A stretch of DNA of 18,537 nucleotides, from contig JAILFF010000237.1 of assembly GCA_024697705.1 (NCBI GenBank), positions 1 through 18,537 of the forward strand, in the 5' to 3' direction. Source of the stretch: Ruminococcus sp. (GTDB lineage: Bacteria > Bacillota > Clostridia > Oscillospirales > Ruminococcaceae). Under the pieces are notes generated by a model. That model searched no databases, was not told where the DNA came from, and saw nothing but the letters and a program-made list of their open reading frames with translations. Within the stretch, counting starts at the first letter, position 1; every line of letters starts with the position of its first letter. A program made the translations under genes and the position numbers. Below are positions 6,085 to 14,959 of the stretch, one piece after another.

Positions 6085-9045
6085 ATGAGACCTATCAGAC
6101 TGAGAATGGAAGCGTTCGGACCGTATATAGACGAGTGCGAGATAGACTTCACCGAATTCGGCAGCAGAGGACTTTACCTGATAAACGGCAACACGGGCGC
6201 GGGCAAAACGACCATATTCGACGCGATAACCTTTGCTCTCTACGGGGAACTCAGCGGCGACAACCGCAAGGGAAACATGATGCGCTCGAAATACGCCGAC
6301 CCCGCGCAGGAGACCTACATTGAATTTGAATTCGAGTGCAGAGGCAAAAACTACACCGTAAAGCGCTCGCCCGCCTACACAAGAGCGAAAAAGCGCGGAG
6401 AAGGCACAACCGACAGCCCCGCGTCAGTCGTGCTCACTCTGCCCGACGGAAAGACCGTTGAAAAGGGTGCGAACGAGAAGATCGAAAGCGAGATACTCAT
6501 GCTCGACAAGGAGCAATTCTGCAAGACCATGATGACAGCGCAGGGCGACTACCTCAAACTGCTGTTCGCTACGTCGAAGGAGCGCGAGCCGCTGCTCAGA
6601 ACGCTGTTCGGCACCGAGAAATACGATACCCTCCGCAGCAGGCTTATCGAAGAAAAGAAAAAGCTCTTCGGCGAGCGCGAGGACATAAAAACGAAGATAC
6701 TCGCGGACGCCGCATGGATAAAATTCGACGACGAGCCGTCACTGAAAGCGGCGGCAAACGAACACGCCAAAGCCGCCAACACCGCGCAGCTCATCGAGAT
6801 CACCGAAAAGCTCGCAGCGCTCGGCGAGGAACGCAAATCACAGCTTGAAAACGAAAAAAAGACGTTCGCGGCAAAATATGAATCGGCGGTAAAGAGCTTG
6901 CAGCACGCGGAGGATCGTAACAAAAAGCTTACGGAGCTTGCCGATAATACCGAAAAGCTTGAAGCCGATATAAAGAAAAGCGAAACGGAATCGGAAAAGC
7001 TCAAAGCAGACGGCGAAAAGCTGAAAGATGAGCGTGAAAAGCTCGAAGCCGAAAGCAAAGCGCTCGAAGGCGCGGCGGCGGCTCTCGAAAGGTGCAAGGC
7101 GCGGGAGGAAAAGGCGGCTCATGAGCTTGACGAGGCGAAGTCTCTTGCAGATAAGGTCGCTCAGCTTGCCCACGCCCGCACGGACGCCGAAAACAAGCGC
7201 GAAACTCATGACAGGCATAAAGCAGAGAAAAACAAGCTCGAAAATCAGCGCGGCGAGCTTGCCGAAGAGACCGAGCAGCTCCGCAGGCGTGCGGCAGAGC
7301 TTGACGGCGTCGGAGCGGAGCACACGGCGCTTCTCGGCAAAAAAGCCGACGCCGAAAAGAAGATAAACTCGCTCAACGGGCTTATCGCCGAGTGCAAAAA
7401 GCTCACGGCTGACCTTAAAAAGCTCGAAAAGGCGCGTACCGAATACGAGGCAGCCGACAGCGATTACAAGCGGAAGAACTGCGAATATGAAGCGCTCAAC
7501 GACCGTTTTCTGCGCGGACAGGCAGGCGTGCTCGGCGAGCGTCTCACGGAAGGCGCGGAATGTCCCGTCTGCGGCTCGACGCATCACCCGAAGATAGCCT
7601 TGCGCGGCAGCGACGTTCCCTCCGAGCTGCAGCTCAACGCCGCAAAAGCCCTCCGCGGCGAAGCGGAAAAGAAGCGCTCCGAAGCAAGCGAAAAAGCGGG
7701 GCGGCTCGGCGGCGAGTACGAAAAAGCAAAGGTGAATCTCGGCGAAAAAGCCGACGAGCTTCTCGGAACGCACGAGGATATCGAGGAAAACGCACGAAAG
7801 AGCACGGAAGAGCTTGAAGCGGCTCTAAGGGAGCTCGAAAAGGAAATAAGCGAAAAAGCGGCGCTCATAAAGGAACGCGCCGACGATCTCGGCAAGGCGA
7901 AAAAAAACGACGCGGAGCTTAAAAAGCTTGCAGATATGTTAGCGGCTGCCGACAGGAATTGCAGCGAATCGCTCTCCGAGATAAGCGCCGCCGAGGGTCG
8001 CTGCGCCGAGATGGAAAAAACGCTCTCTCGGGAGCTTGAAAAGCGCTTCGGCGACGGCTCGACCGACGGCGCGGAGCAAAAGACCGCCGATCTTACAGAT
8101 AAAGCCAAATCCGCTCTTGAAGAAGCTAAAAAAGCCGTAAAGAACGAGCAGAAGCGCGTTGACAGAACGAAGGCTCTTACGGAGGAACTTGAAAAGCTCG
8201 CCGTGCGGGAAAAGGAGAACGCGGCAGCGTCGGCAAAGATAAACGAAGCTCTTGCCGCCGACAAAAGAGCCTTGAAAGACACGCTCGGCGAGACAGAAAA
8301 GCTCAAAGCCGACCCCGACTTTGACGGAACTCCCGAAGCGCTCAAAGAAAAATCCGCCGCCGTAAAGGAGCTTACAAAACTCAGGAACGGCATCGAGACC
8401 GAGCTCGGCAACGTCATAAGCCGCATAAACGACAACAAAAAGGCGGCAAAGGAGCTTAAAAAGAAGGGCGAAGCGCTCGCCGACGCGGACAGGCGGTACA
8501 CGATGGTCGAGGAACTGGAAAAGACCGCCTCGGGCAATGTGGGCGGACAGAGCAGGGTCACATTCGAGACATACGTTTTGCAGGAGAATTTCCGCGGAAT
8601 GGTTAGTTTTGCCAACCGTCTGCTGATGCAGATGACCGACGGACACTACTCGCTGAAAACCGCCGTTCAGGACAAGAAAAATCTGAAGGCGGGGCTCGAT
8701 CTGGAGCTTTTCGACCACTGGAACGATACCTCCCGCGATGTCAAGACGCTTTCGGGCGGAGAATCCTTCCTCGCGGCGCTGGCTCTTGCACTGGGGCTTG
8801 CGGAGGAGGTGCAGTCTCACAAGGGCGGCGTTCAGCTCGATTCGATGTTTGTTGACGAGGGCTTCGGCACGCTGGACGAGGAATCGCTCGACCTTGTAAT
8901 GAACGCGCTGGAAGAGCTTTCAAACGAGAGCAGCAGGCTTATCGGAATAATCAGCCACGTTGACGAGCTGAAAAACCGCATCGACAACCGTATCACGATC
9001 ACAAAGGACGCGATCAACGGAAGCTCTGCGGAGGTAGTCAGCTAA
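6085..9045 (+). CDS. sbcC: SbcC ATPase subunit (Rad50 family)
   Basis: A 986-residue Rad50-like SMC ATPase, partner of SbcD. The N-terminal half-domain has Walker A GNTGAGKT (residues 35-42). The centre is a long Lys/Glu/Leu-rich antiparallel coiled coil, broken by a zinc-hook CPVC at residues 493-496 that dimerises the arms. The C-terminal half-domain has signature LSGGES (889-894) and Walker B FVDEGFG (D924, E925). All functional parts are present, and the length is near that of other bacterial SbcC. A GGGAGGG ribosome binding site precedes the ATG, 13 bases after sbcD. The biased codon composition of the coiled coil produces long spurious antisense open frames of 300-340 codons, which I do not regard as genes. 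A hairpin terminator follows. Confidence 0.95.
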   Translation: MRPIRLRMEAFGPYIDECEIDFTEFGSRGLYLINGNTGAGKTTIFDAITFALYGELSGDNRKGNMMRSKYADPAQETYIEFEFECRGKNYTVKRSPAYTRAKKRGEGTTDSPASVVLTLPDGKTVEKGANEKIESEILMLDKEQFCKTMMTAQGDYLKLLFATSKEREPLLRTLFGTEKYDTLRSRLIEEKKKLFGEREDIKTKILADAAWIKFDDEPSLKAAANEHAKAANTAQLIEITEKLAALGEERKSQLENEKKTFAAKYESAVKSLQHAEDRNKKLTELADNTEKLEADIKKSETESEKLKADGEKLKDEREKLEAESKALEGAAAALERCKAREEKAAHELDEAKSLADKVAQLAHARTDAENKRETHDRHKAEKNKLENQRGELAEETEQLRRRAAELDGVGAEHTALLGKKADAEKKINSLNGLIAECKKLTADLKKLEKARTEYEAADSDYKRKNCEYEALNDRFLRGQAGVLGERLTEGAECPVCGSTHHPKIALRGSDVPSELQLNAAKALRGEAEKKRSEASEKAGRLGGEYEKAKVNLGEKADELLGTHEDIEENARKSTEELEAALRELEKEISEKAALIKERADDLGKAKKNDAELKKLADMLAAADRNCSESLSEISAAEGRCAEMEKTLSRELEKRFGDGSTDGAEQKTADLTDKAKSALEEAKKAVKNEQKRVDRTKALTEELEKLAVREKENAAASAKINEALAADKRALKDTLGETEKLKADPDFDGTPEALKEKSAAVKELTKLRNGIETELGNVISRINDNKKAAKELKKKGEALADADRRYTMVEELEKTASGNVGGQSRVTFETYVLQENFRGMVSFANRLLMQMTDGHYSLKTAVQDKKNLKAGLDLELFDHWNDTSRDVKTLSGGESFLAALALALGLAEEVQSHKGGVQLDSMFVDEGFGTLDEESLDLVMNALEELSNESSRLIGIISHVDELKNRIDNRITITKDAINGSSAEVVS

Positions 9046-9050
9046 ACGAT

Positions 9051-9086
9051 ACCGCCCGGCACGGATCTGCTGTCGGGCGGTTATTG
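9051..9086 (+). terminator. Terminator of sbcDC
   Basis: ACCGCCCGGCA (9051-9061) pairs with TGTCGGGCGGT (9071-9081) in an 11-bp stem with one G-U, followed by a short T-rich TATTGTT. It lies 5 bases after the sbcC stop codon. The T-tract is weak but the stem is strong. Confidence 0.7.
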
Positions 9087-9159
9087 TTCGCGATATCACT
9101 GTCACGATAGGCAAACCTTACAGCGGGACAATGTTTTTTATCTTTTTCATATTTTAATA

Positions 9160-9188
9160 TTGAATAAACAAGGTATATATGTTATAAT
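9160..9188 (+). promoter_or_regulatory. Promoter of the hybrid histidine kinase gene
   Basis: TTGAAT (9160-9165), a 17-base spacer and TATAAT (9183-9188) lie 59 bases before the kinase start codon in an AT-rich gap. The sbcDC terminator lies upstream, so the kinase gene is probably transcribed separately. Confidence 0.65.
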
Positions 9189-9247
9189 AATCAGATAGGC
9201 ATATCTTTTATCATATAATATCATGCTTCAAGGAGTAAGGATAACAA

Positions 9248-11878
9248 ATGTGGGCAATAAGCTGCATACTACTGATAATCGGAACAGTCGCGGGTATCTG
9301 CGGGACGAGCTTTTACCTCCGAAATCGTGAAGCCGCGGGAAGTATCCGTTCATATATTTTCTCCTGCGGGTTAAGCGCCGCTGTCTGGTGCATATTCTTC
9401 GGGTGTATCGGTTTCTGCGAAGACTTTGCGGTATGTGCGCGGCTGCGAAGTATAGGCGATATCGGCATTGATGCGTTCCTTATCACCGAGACTTTCCTGA
9501 TAACAAATATCTCGGGCGCAAAAAAGCGTTTGCAGAATATCTTCCGTCTGCTTGCCGTAATAATGGGGATAATCGATTTTATAATCTTCTCGCAGGATTA
9601 CGTAAATATATACATAAGGGAAAACGGCTGGACGACATGGCTTGCGAATCCCGCGGGCTCGTTCAACAGAACATTCCACGGGGTGTATATCGCGTTTACT
9701 TTTATCGTGCTGTTACCGTTTGCGCTGCTGTGGATAAAGAACAACAAGGCCAAGAGACTGAACCGTTTTCTTGCGATGGTCTTTGTCGCGAATTTCACGA
9801 TGCTGTTTTTCTCTTTCCCCGATACTTTTTTGCCCGCACTCGGAAAGACCGCCATACCTACCTCGGGAATGGGAGCGGCTGTCTGCGTCATGGTCATATG
9901 GTACGGCGCTTCGCAGCTCAGTTCCTTCGATCTGCGCATGGGCAATATCAGAGACCGCGTTTTCGACTTCATCGAGACCGGCGTTATCGTATTTGATACC
10001 GACCACAAAACAGCTGTGATAAATCGCTTCGCGGAGGAACTCGCTCAGGAAGAAGGACTGCGCGGCAATTCGCTTACCGACTTCTTTGATGTCGCCGAAA
10101 GCGCCGCCGATAAAATGTTCGTAAGATCGGAGAACGAGATCTATAACGAGAGACTTTGGAATACGGAGCATACCAACGCCTATTCCGTCAGGCTAAATGC
10201 CATCAAGGATAATTACGGAGAGGTATTCTGCTATATCTGCGTATTCGTCGATGTTACGGAGGAAGTCAAGGCGGTAACGAAGTATGAGATAGCAAGCCGC
10301 GCAAAGAGCCGTTTCCTCGCGCAGATGTCGCATGAGATACGAACGCCGATCAACGCCGTTCTCGGAATGAACGAGATGATACTCAGGGAATCCGCGGACG
10401 AGGAGATCCTTTCGTATGCCGAGAACATCGGCTCTGCGGGAAACACTCTGCTTTCGCTGATCAACAGCATACTCGATTTCTCGAAGATCGAAGACGGCAA
10501 AATGGAGATCGTTACCGTAAAGTACGACACCGCTTCGTTCATAAACGATCTTGCGAACTCCATCATACAGCGTGCCGATTCCAAGGGACTGAAATTCTCG
10601 GTAAATGTGGACGGGAACCTGCCCTGCGCCATGATAGGCGACAACGTGCGGTTCTCGCAGGTGATAATGAATCTGCTGACCAACGCCGTGAAGTATACCG
10701 AAAAAGGCTCGGTAACGCTCGATATCGGTACGGAGCAGCGAAACGGCGAGGATATAGACATACACGTTTCGGTCAAGGACACGGGTATCGGGATAAAGGA
10801 GGAAGACAGGGATAAGCTGTTTGAATCCTTTGAAAGACTCGATGAAGTCCGCAATCACAGCATCGAGGGCACGGGACTCGGTATGTCTATCGTCACCAGT
10901 CTTCTCAATCTTATGGGGAGCAGGCTGACGGTCAAAAGCACCTACGGCAAGGGCTCGGAATTCTCGTTTGTGATCAAACAGCAGATAGCCGACGAAACGC
11001 CCGTGGGCGACTACGAGAAACGGCTCAGGGAAAGCTCTCACCATGTACAGCGAGACACGCTGATCGAAGCTCCTTCGGCGCGGATACTCATTGTTGACGA
11101 CAACGAAATGAACCTGAAAGTCGCCCGCAATCTGATGAAGCTTTGCAAGATAAAGCCCGATACGGCGGCGTCGGGCGAAGAAACGATCGAACTGATGAAG
11201 CGCAGCGAGTACGATATCGTCTTCCTCGATCACATGATGCCCGGAATGGACGGTATCGAGACCCTGAAACGCCTGAAAGAGGAAGGGCTGATACCCGAAC
11301 ATACCGTTATGATCGCCCTGACAGCCAACGCCGTTGTCGGCGCAAGGGAAACATATCTGTCTGCGGGATTTAAGGATTATCTGTCAAAGCCCATTGAGAT
11401 CAGACAGTTGGTAAGGCAGCTTGAGGAATACCTCCCCGAAAGCGCTTATCACGAGGCAGCCGCAGCGGAAAACAATACCTCCGCAGAAAAAGCACAGTCT
11501 GCCGACGTTTTTGACAAGCTAACCGCTCTCGGGCTCGATGTGCAGAGCGCTATGGAATACTTTATGGGCGACAGGGATTTCTATCTTGAAATGACCGCCG
11601 ACTTTGCCGTATCCTGCGCCGAAAGCGCCGATCTGCTCGACGAACTGCATAAAGCGGGAAAACTGAACGATTACCGTATCAAAGTCCATGCGCTCAAAAG
11701 CAATGCCCGATCCTTAGGTGCTACTGATATATCGAAGCAGGCACTGGCGCTGGAGACCGCCGCAAAGGATAACGACGCGGAGTATATCGAAAATAATCAC
11801 GAGAGGCTTGTTTCGTCCTGCAAGGCTATGTCGGCGAAGCTGAAGGAGCTTTTCGGCAGTTTAAGTCGTGAAAGATAA
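9248..11878 (+). CDS. Membrane-bound hybrid sensor histidine kinase (7TM-PAS-HisKA-HATPase-REC-Hpt)
   Basis: An 876-residue hybrid kinase. Residues 1-225 hold seven hydrophobic segments with short loops, resembling the HisKA_7TM sensor. A PAS-like region (about 235-340) follows. HisKA has the phospho-accepting H362 in MSHEIRTP. The HATPase domain shows the N box NLLTNAVKYT and the DTGIGI and GTGLGM glycine boxes. A receiver domain starts at ARILIVDDNE with phospho-acceptor D661 in FLDHMMPGMDG and a distal conserved lysine in LSKP. A C-terminal Hpt domain has H814 in HALKSNARSLGA. All parts of a His-Asp-His relay are intact, so the last step must pass to a separate response regulator that is not in this window. 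AAGGAG precedes the ATG, and the gene has its own promoter and terminator. The signal is unknown. The gene lies convergent to the BspA-like surface protein. Confidence 0.92.
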   Translation: MWAISCILLIIGTVAGICGTSFYLRNREAAGSIRSYIFSCGLSAAVWCIFFGCIGFCEDFAVCARLRSIGDIGIDAFLITETFLITNISGAKKRLQNIFRLLAVIMGIIDFIIFSQDYVNIYIRENGWTTWLANPAGSFNRTFHGVYIAFTFIVLLPFALLWIKNNKAKRLNRFLAMVFVANFTMLFFSFPDTFLPALGKTAIPTSGMGAAVCVMVIWYGASQLSSFDLRMGNIRDRVFDFIETGVIVFDTDHKTAVINRFAEELAQEEGLRGNSLTDFFDVAESAADKMFVRSENEIYNERLWNTEHTNAYSVRLNAIKDNYGEVFCYICVFVDVTEEVKAVTKYEIASRAKSRFLAQMSHEIRTPINAVLGMNEMILRESADEEILSYAENIGSAGNTLLSLINSILDFSKIEDGKMEIVTVKYDTASFINDLANSIIQRADSKGLKFSVNVDGNLPCAMIGDNVRFSQVIMNLLTNAVKYTEKGSVTLDIGTEQRNGEDIDIHVSVKDTGIGIKEEDRDKLFESFERLDEVRNHSIEGTGLGMSIVTSLLNLMGSRLTVKSTYGKGSEFSFVIKQQIADETPVGDYEKRLRESSHHVQRDTLIEAPSARILIVDDNEMNLKVARNLMKLCKIKPDTAASGEETIELMKRSEYDIVFLDHMMPGMDGIETLKRLKEEGLIPEHTVMIALTANAVVGARETYLSAGFKDYLSKPIEIRQLVRQLEEYLPESAYHEAAAAENNTSAEKAQSADVFDKLTALGLDVQSAMEYFMGDRDFYLEMTADFAVSCAESADLLDELHKAGKLNDYRIKVHALKSNARSLGATDISKQALALETAAKDNDAEYIENNHERLVSSCKAMSAKLKELFGSLSRER

Positions 11879-11896
11879 ATAATCAAACCTCATACC

Positions 11897-11935
11897 AAAA
11901 ACACCGTCAGTCTCCGAAGAAACTGACGGTGTTTT
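11897..11935. terminator. Bidirectional terminator between kinase and LRR protein genes
   Basis: AAAACACCGTCAGT (11898-11911) and ACTGACGGTGTTTT (11922-11935) form a perfect 14-bp stem around a 10-base loop, with A and T runs on both flanks. It lies 18 bases after the kinase stop and about 20 bases beyond the stop of the leftward LRR gene. It should terminate both convergent transcripts. Confidence 0.9.
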
Positions 11936-11954
11936 CATTATGCTTGAACTCGTA

Positions 11955-13805
11955 TCACGCAATCGTAACGGTGAACGCCCTGTTGTTAAGATCGCCCGTA
12001 TCCCACGCGCCGTTTATCTTAGCACAGACTACCATTTTATAAGAACCCGGTTTTATCTTTGGCGAAGTAAATGCAGTTACATTTTTAGTAAACTGAGCTT
12101 TAACTCTCCATTTACCGGACTGATATAACGCTATGCCATACTTTTCAGCCCCGTCAACAGGATTCCATTTCAGGCGGAACTGCCTGCCGCTGACCTCGTA
12201 AGATACTTTCGGATATGCGGACTTGGTCGTTATCGTGACGGCATTCGAGAAGTCCATGTTCCACTCGCCGTCAAATTTTGCGATAACTGCTGCCTTGTAC
12301 TCCGTTCCCGCTTTGAGATTCTTCATCACATACGAAGTCTCCTCGCCCTGAGCCACAAGCTGCCATTTTCCGTCGATAAAGAACGCTACGCCGTACTTTT
12401 CCGCGTCGTCAACGGCTGTCCAGTTGAAAGTAGCTTTATCGCCGCTTACGGAAACGGAATACGCGGGATTTGATTTTGTGCTGATATACACACACTTGAA
12501 GCCGTTGTCCTTGGCGTACTCCTCGGCGGTACTGCCTTTATAGCAGATGACCGTAAAACCGTCGTACTTCCGTTCCTCTTCGGTCTCGTTATCGTAATAA
12601 TATCCGAAAGCCCTGTCTCCGATGTACCGAACTCCCGCGGGAACGGTTACGCTTTTCAGGCTTTCGCAGCAGATAAACGCACCAATGCCTATTTCTTTAA
12701 CGCCCGCGGGGATCTCAATGCTTTCAAGACCCGTGCAGCTTTCAAAGGCATAATCGCAGATGTACTTTACGCTGTCCGGCAGGGAAACGCTTTTCAGCCG
12801 CGAGCAGCAGCTGAACGCACCCTCGCCGATGGTATCAACGCTGTCGGAAAGAGAAATGCTTTCAAGGCTCGCGCATTTATAGAAAGAGTAGTAAGTTATC
12901 TCGGAAATGTCGGCTTTTATGGTGACTGCTTTAAGCCCCGTGCATCTGTAAAACGCGCCGTTCCCGATAGCTTTAACGCTTTTCGGAACGGTCAATTCGG
13001 TAAGCCCCGTGCAGTCCGAAAAAGCGCCGCCGCCTATCTCGGCTACACCTTCGGGGATAGCGATCTCCGTAAGGTTTGCGCAGCCGCAGAAAGCGCTTTC
13101 GCCTATCTTCGTAATGCTTTCGGGGAAGGAAATGCTCTTTTTGCTGTCGGGGCAGACGAGCAGCTCCGCAAGAGCCTTGTCATACACTGCCCCGTCAAAC
13201 GCGGCGTAATTTTTGTTTTCGCTGTCGATCTCTATGCCTTTGAGCTTCGTGCAGCCTCTGAAAGCGCTTCCGCCAAGGTTTGTCACGCTCGCGGGAATAT
13301 GTATCTCCGAAAGGCTTTCGCAGCCGTAAAACGAGCTGCCTTCAAGGGTCTCAAGTCCTTCGGGCAGAACAATGCTTTCAAGGCTCGTACACATAGAAAA
13401 CGCCCCGCCGCGGATAGTCTTTAAGCTTTTCGGCAGATTCACTTTCGTCAGGTAAAGGCTGCCGTAAAAAGCACTGTTGCTTATCTCGGTAACGCCTTCG
13501 GGAACAGTAACACTTGTGATTGGAACATTGCTGCCGTAAAATGCCGCCTTGCCGATGCTCGTTACCTGTCTGCCGTTAATTTTTTCCGGGATCACTACCT
13601 CGCTGTCGCTGCCTTTGTACTTGGTGATCTGAACCGTACCGTCGCTCGTGAGCAGAGCATATTCATAATCGCCGTGGGTGTAAGCAGACGCCGAAATGCT
13701 GAGATCAAGCCCTCCCGCGATCCCGGCGGGAACGCCCGCGCCGCCGAACACAAAAGCCAGTGCCGCGGCGCACGCCGCAATCCGTCTTGAATACCTGTTT
13801 TTCAT
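11955..13805 (-). CDS. Secreted BspA-like leucine-rich-repeat protein with two Fn3-like modules
   Basis: A predicted 616-residue surface or secreted protein. A signal peptide (MKNRYSRR basic start, Ala-rich core, cut probable near SASA) precedes about 13 LRR_5/BspA-type repeats of about 23 residues. A typical unit is 'L.+I.IP.GV..IG.GAF..C', between roughly residues 75 and 420. Two Fn3-like modules follow ('AEKYGVAFFIDGKWQLV' and 'AEKYGIALYQSGKWRV'). The last closely matches the C-terminal module of the carbohydrate-binding protein at 2547-4589. BspA-like proteins of other bacteria bind host or matrix proteins or partner cells. Here adhesion is inferred from family alone. No sortase motif is visible. 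GGAGG lies 7 bases before the ATG. The flavin reductase gene ends 25 bases upstream, so it may be the last gene of the mutS2 operon. Confidence 0.88.
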   Translation of the reverse strand: MKNRYSRRIAACAAALAFVFGGAGVPAGIAGGLDLSISASAYTHGDYEYALLTSDGTVQITKYKGSDSEVVIPEKINGRQVTSIGKAAFYGSNVPITSVTVPEGVTEISNSAFYGSLYLTKVNLPKSLKTIRGGAFSMCTSLESIVLPEGLETLEGSSFYGCESLSEIHIPASVTNLGGSAFRGCTKLKGIEIDSENKNYAAFDGAVYDKALAELLVCPDSKKSISFPESITKIGESAFCGCANLTEIAIPEGVAEIGGGAFSDCTGLTELTVPKSVKAIGNGAFYRCTGLKAVTIKADISEITYYSFYKCASLESISLSDSVDTIGEGAFSCCSRLKSVSLPDSVKYICDYAFESCTGLESIEIPAGVKEIGIGAFICCESLKSVTVPAGVRYIGDRAFGYYYDNETEEERKYDGFTVICYKGSTAEEYAKDNGFKCVYISTKSNPAYSVSVSGDKATFNWTAVDDAEKYGVAFFIDGKWQLVAQGEETSYVMKNLKAGTEYKAAVIAKFDGEWNMDFSNAVTITTKSAYPKVSYEVSGRQFRLKWNPVDGAEKYGIALYQSGKWRVKAQFTKNVTAFTSPKIKPGSYKMVVCAKINGAWDTGDLNNRAFTVTIA

Positions 13806-13830
13806 TTTTCTGCCTCCGTTATGTTTTCTG

Positions 13831-14376
13831 TTACTTTGCGATATTCTTCTTGTATGCTGCCGTTATCTCTGCAATATAGGCGGTGTGCCAGTCCTTGTCG
13901 CCGTAGAACGTACCGATGATAGACTTGTCGGCAAGATCGTTCTCCTCTAACATACCCGCGTACATCTTGCGGCAGACGAGTATCAGCTCTGCCTCCTCAT
14001 AGGCGGTCGTGCCGTCAACCGAAAGCGCCGTCAGCCCCGCCGCCTTTGCCTTGCCGTTCGGCTCGAAATCACGCCCCGACTTGCCGCCGCAGAATCCCAG
14101 CGCCTTTTTCATATCATCGGGGTAAAAGCTCACCGTGAAGCGATCGGCATTGTCGATAAAGCCCTTTGTGTGGCGCGACTGCCTTATCGCCATCGTGACG
14201 GCAGGCTTGCCCCACATTACGCCCATAAAGCCCCACGAAGCCGTCATGGTGTTGCTCGAAGTCTCGTCGCCCGCGGTAACAAGCGTCCACCTGTCGCCTA
14301 TTGCTGTAAACGGGTTAATGTCGAGCGCCTTGACGTCAACAGCCTCAAAGCCCAGCTCTTTCATTCTGTCATTCAT
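13831..14376 (-). CDS. Flavin reductase family protein (FMN-binding split barrel)
   Basis: A 181-residue cytoplasmic protein resembling flavin reductase-like / NADH:FMN oxidoreductase (DIM6/NTAB) proteins. These bind FMN and either reduce free flavin or act as small flavoproteins. The 'SSNTMTASWGFMGVMWGKPAVTMAI' region (too short a match to prove substrate) and 'RHTKGFIDNADRFTVSFYP' fit the FMN-binding split barrel of this family, and the length is typical. No membrane segment or metal motif is seen. GGAGG lies 7 bases before the ATG. The gene starts 18 bases after the Uma2-like gene and ends 25 bases before the LRR gene, so it is inside a leftward gene run. Its link to its neighbours is unclear, and the substrate is unknown. 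Confidence 0.85.
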   Translation of the reverse strand: MNDRMKELGFEAVDVKALDINPFTAIGDRWTLVTAGDETSSNTMTASWGFMGVMWGKPAVTMAIRQSRHTKGFIDNADRFTVSFYPDDMKKALGFCGGKSGRDFEPNGKAKAAGLTALSVDGTTAYEEAELILVCRKMYAGMLEENDLADKSIIGTFYGDKDWHTAYIAEITAAYKKNIAK

Positions 14377-14394
14377 AAAAATACCTCCGTTATT

Positions 14395-14943
14395 TCATAT
14401 CAGTTCGGATATGTTTATCTCCAATTCACCGCCGAAAATGCCGACGGGAATGGGTTCATCAAATTCGTAAACGGCGTATACGTCGCCTTCGCTGAATTTA
14501 TATACAAAAGTCGTATTGTGAATCGGGTCGATTATCCAGTATTCGCGCACGCCGTATTTACGGTAAAGCAGCAGCTTGCGGTTCATGTCGTCGCGGATAT
14601 TTGATGATACTATTTCGACCGTCATATCGGGAGCGCCGTTTATCCGCTTACCGTCGCGCTTCGATGGGTCGCAGACTACGAACACATCGGGCTGCACTAC
14701 CTGATGCTCGTCAAGAACTACGTCAAAAGGCGCGATAAAAGGCTTGCAGTTCCCGCCCTTCTTTTTTATAAACTCACTGAGCTTAAAAACAAGTGCTAAT
14801 GCAATATCATGATGACGTTCGTCTGGTGCCGCCTGTGAATTAATTATAACACCATCGATAAGCTCCTGTTTCAGATTGGTTTCATCAGTCATTTCCAAAA
14901 ACTCATCAGCGGTCATCAGCTCTTGTCTGTTAGGTGCAGACAT
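14395..14943 (-). CDS. Uma2 family (DUF820) PD-(D/E)XK nuclease-like protein
   Basis: A 182-residue protein of the Uma2/DUF820 family, which has a restriction-endonuclease-like fold and usually no proven target. The expected pattern is visible: an early acidic residue in ELIDG (E27), VVQPDVFVV (D86), TVEIVS (E110) and the conserved helix KLLLYRKYGVREYWIID (residues 123-139, K129). The catalytic acids therefore look intact. A GGGGAG ribosome binding site lies 6 bases before the ATG. It sits 16 bases after mutS2 and 18 bases before the flavin reductase gene, which suggests co-transcription. The family is abundant in cyanobacteria and Firmicutes and often occurs as stand-alone genes. A link to MutS2 DNA processing is only suggested by position. 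Confidence 0.85.
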   Translation of the reverse strand: MSAPNRQELMTADEFLEMTDETNLKQELIDGVIINSQAAPDERHHDIALALVFKLSEFIKKKGGNCKPFIAPFDVVLDEHQVVQPDVFVVCDPSKRDGKRINGAPDMTVEIVSSNIRDDMNRKLLLYRKYGVREYWIIDPIHNTTFVYKFSEGDVYAVYEFDEPIPVGIFGGELEINISELI

Positions 14944-14959
14944 AACGCTCTCCCCTTTC

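Noticed and set aside
6838..8615. Two long antisense open frames (311 and 343 codons) inside sbcC
   Set aside because: They are Phe/Ser/Arg-rich mirror images of the Lys/Glu/Leu coiled-coil codons, lack ribosome binding sites, and lie wholly within an intact SbcC.
10193..11302. A 369-codon antisense frame within the hybrid kinase
   Set aside because: It covers the HisKA, HATPase and receiver domains of a clearly functional kinase and has no recognisable protein pattern.
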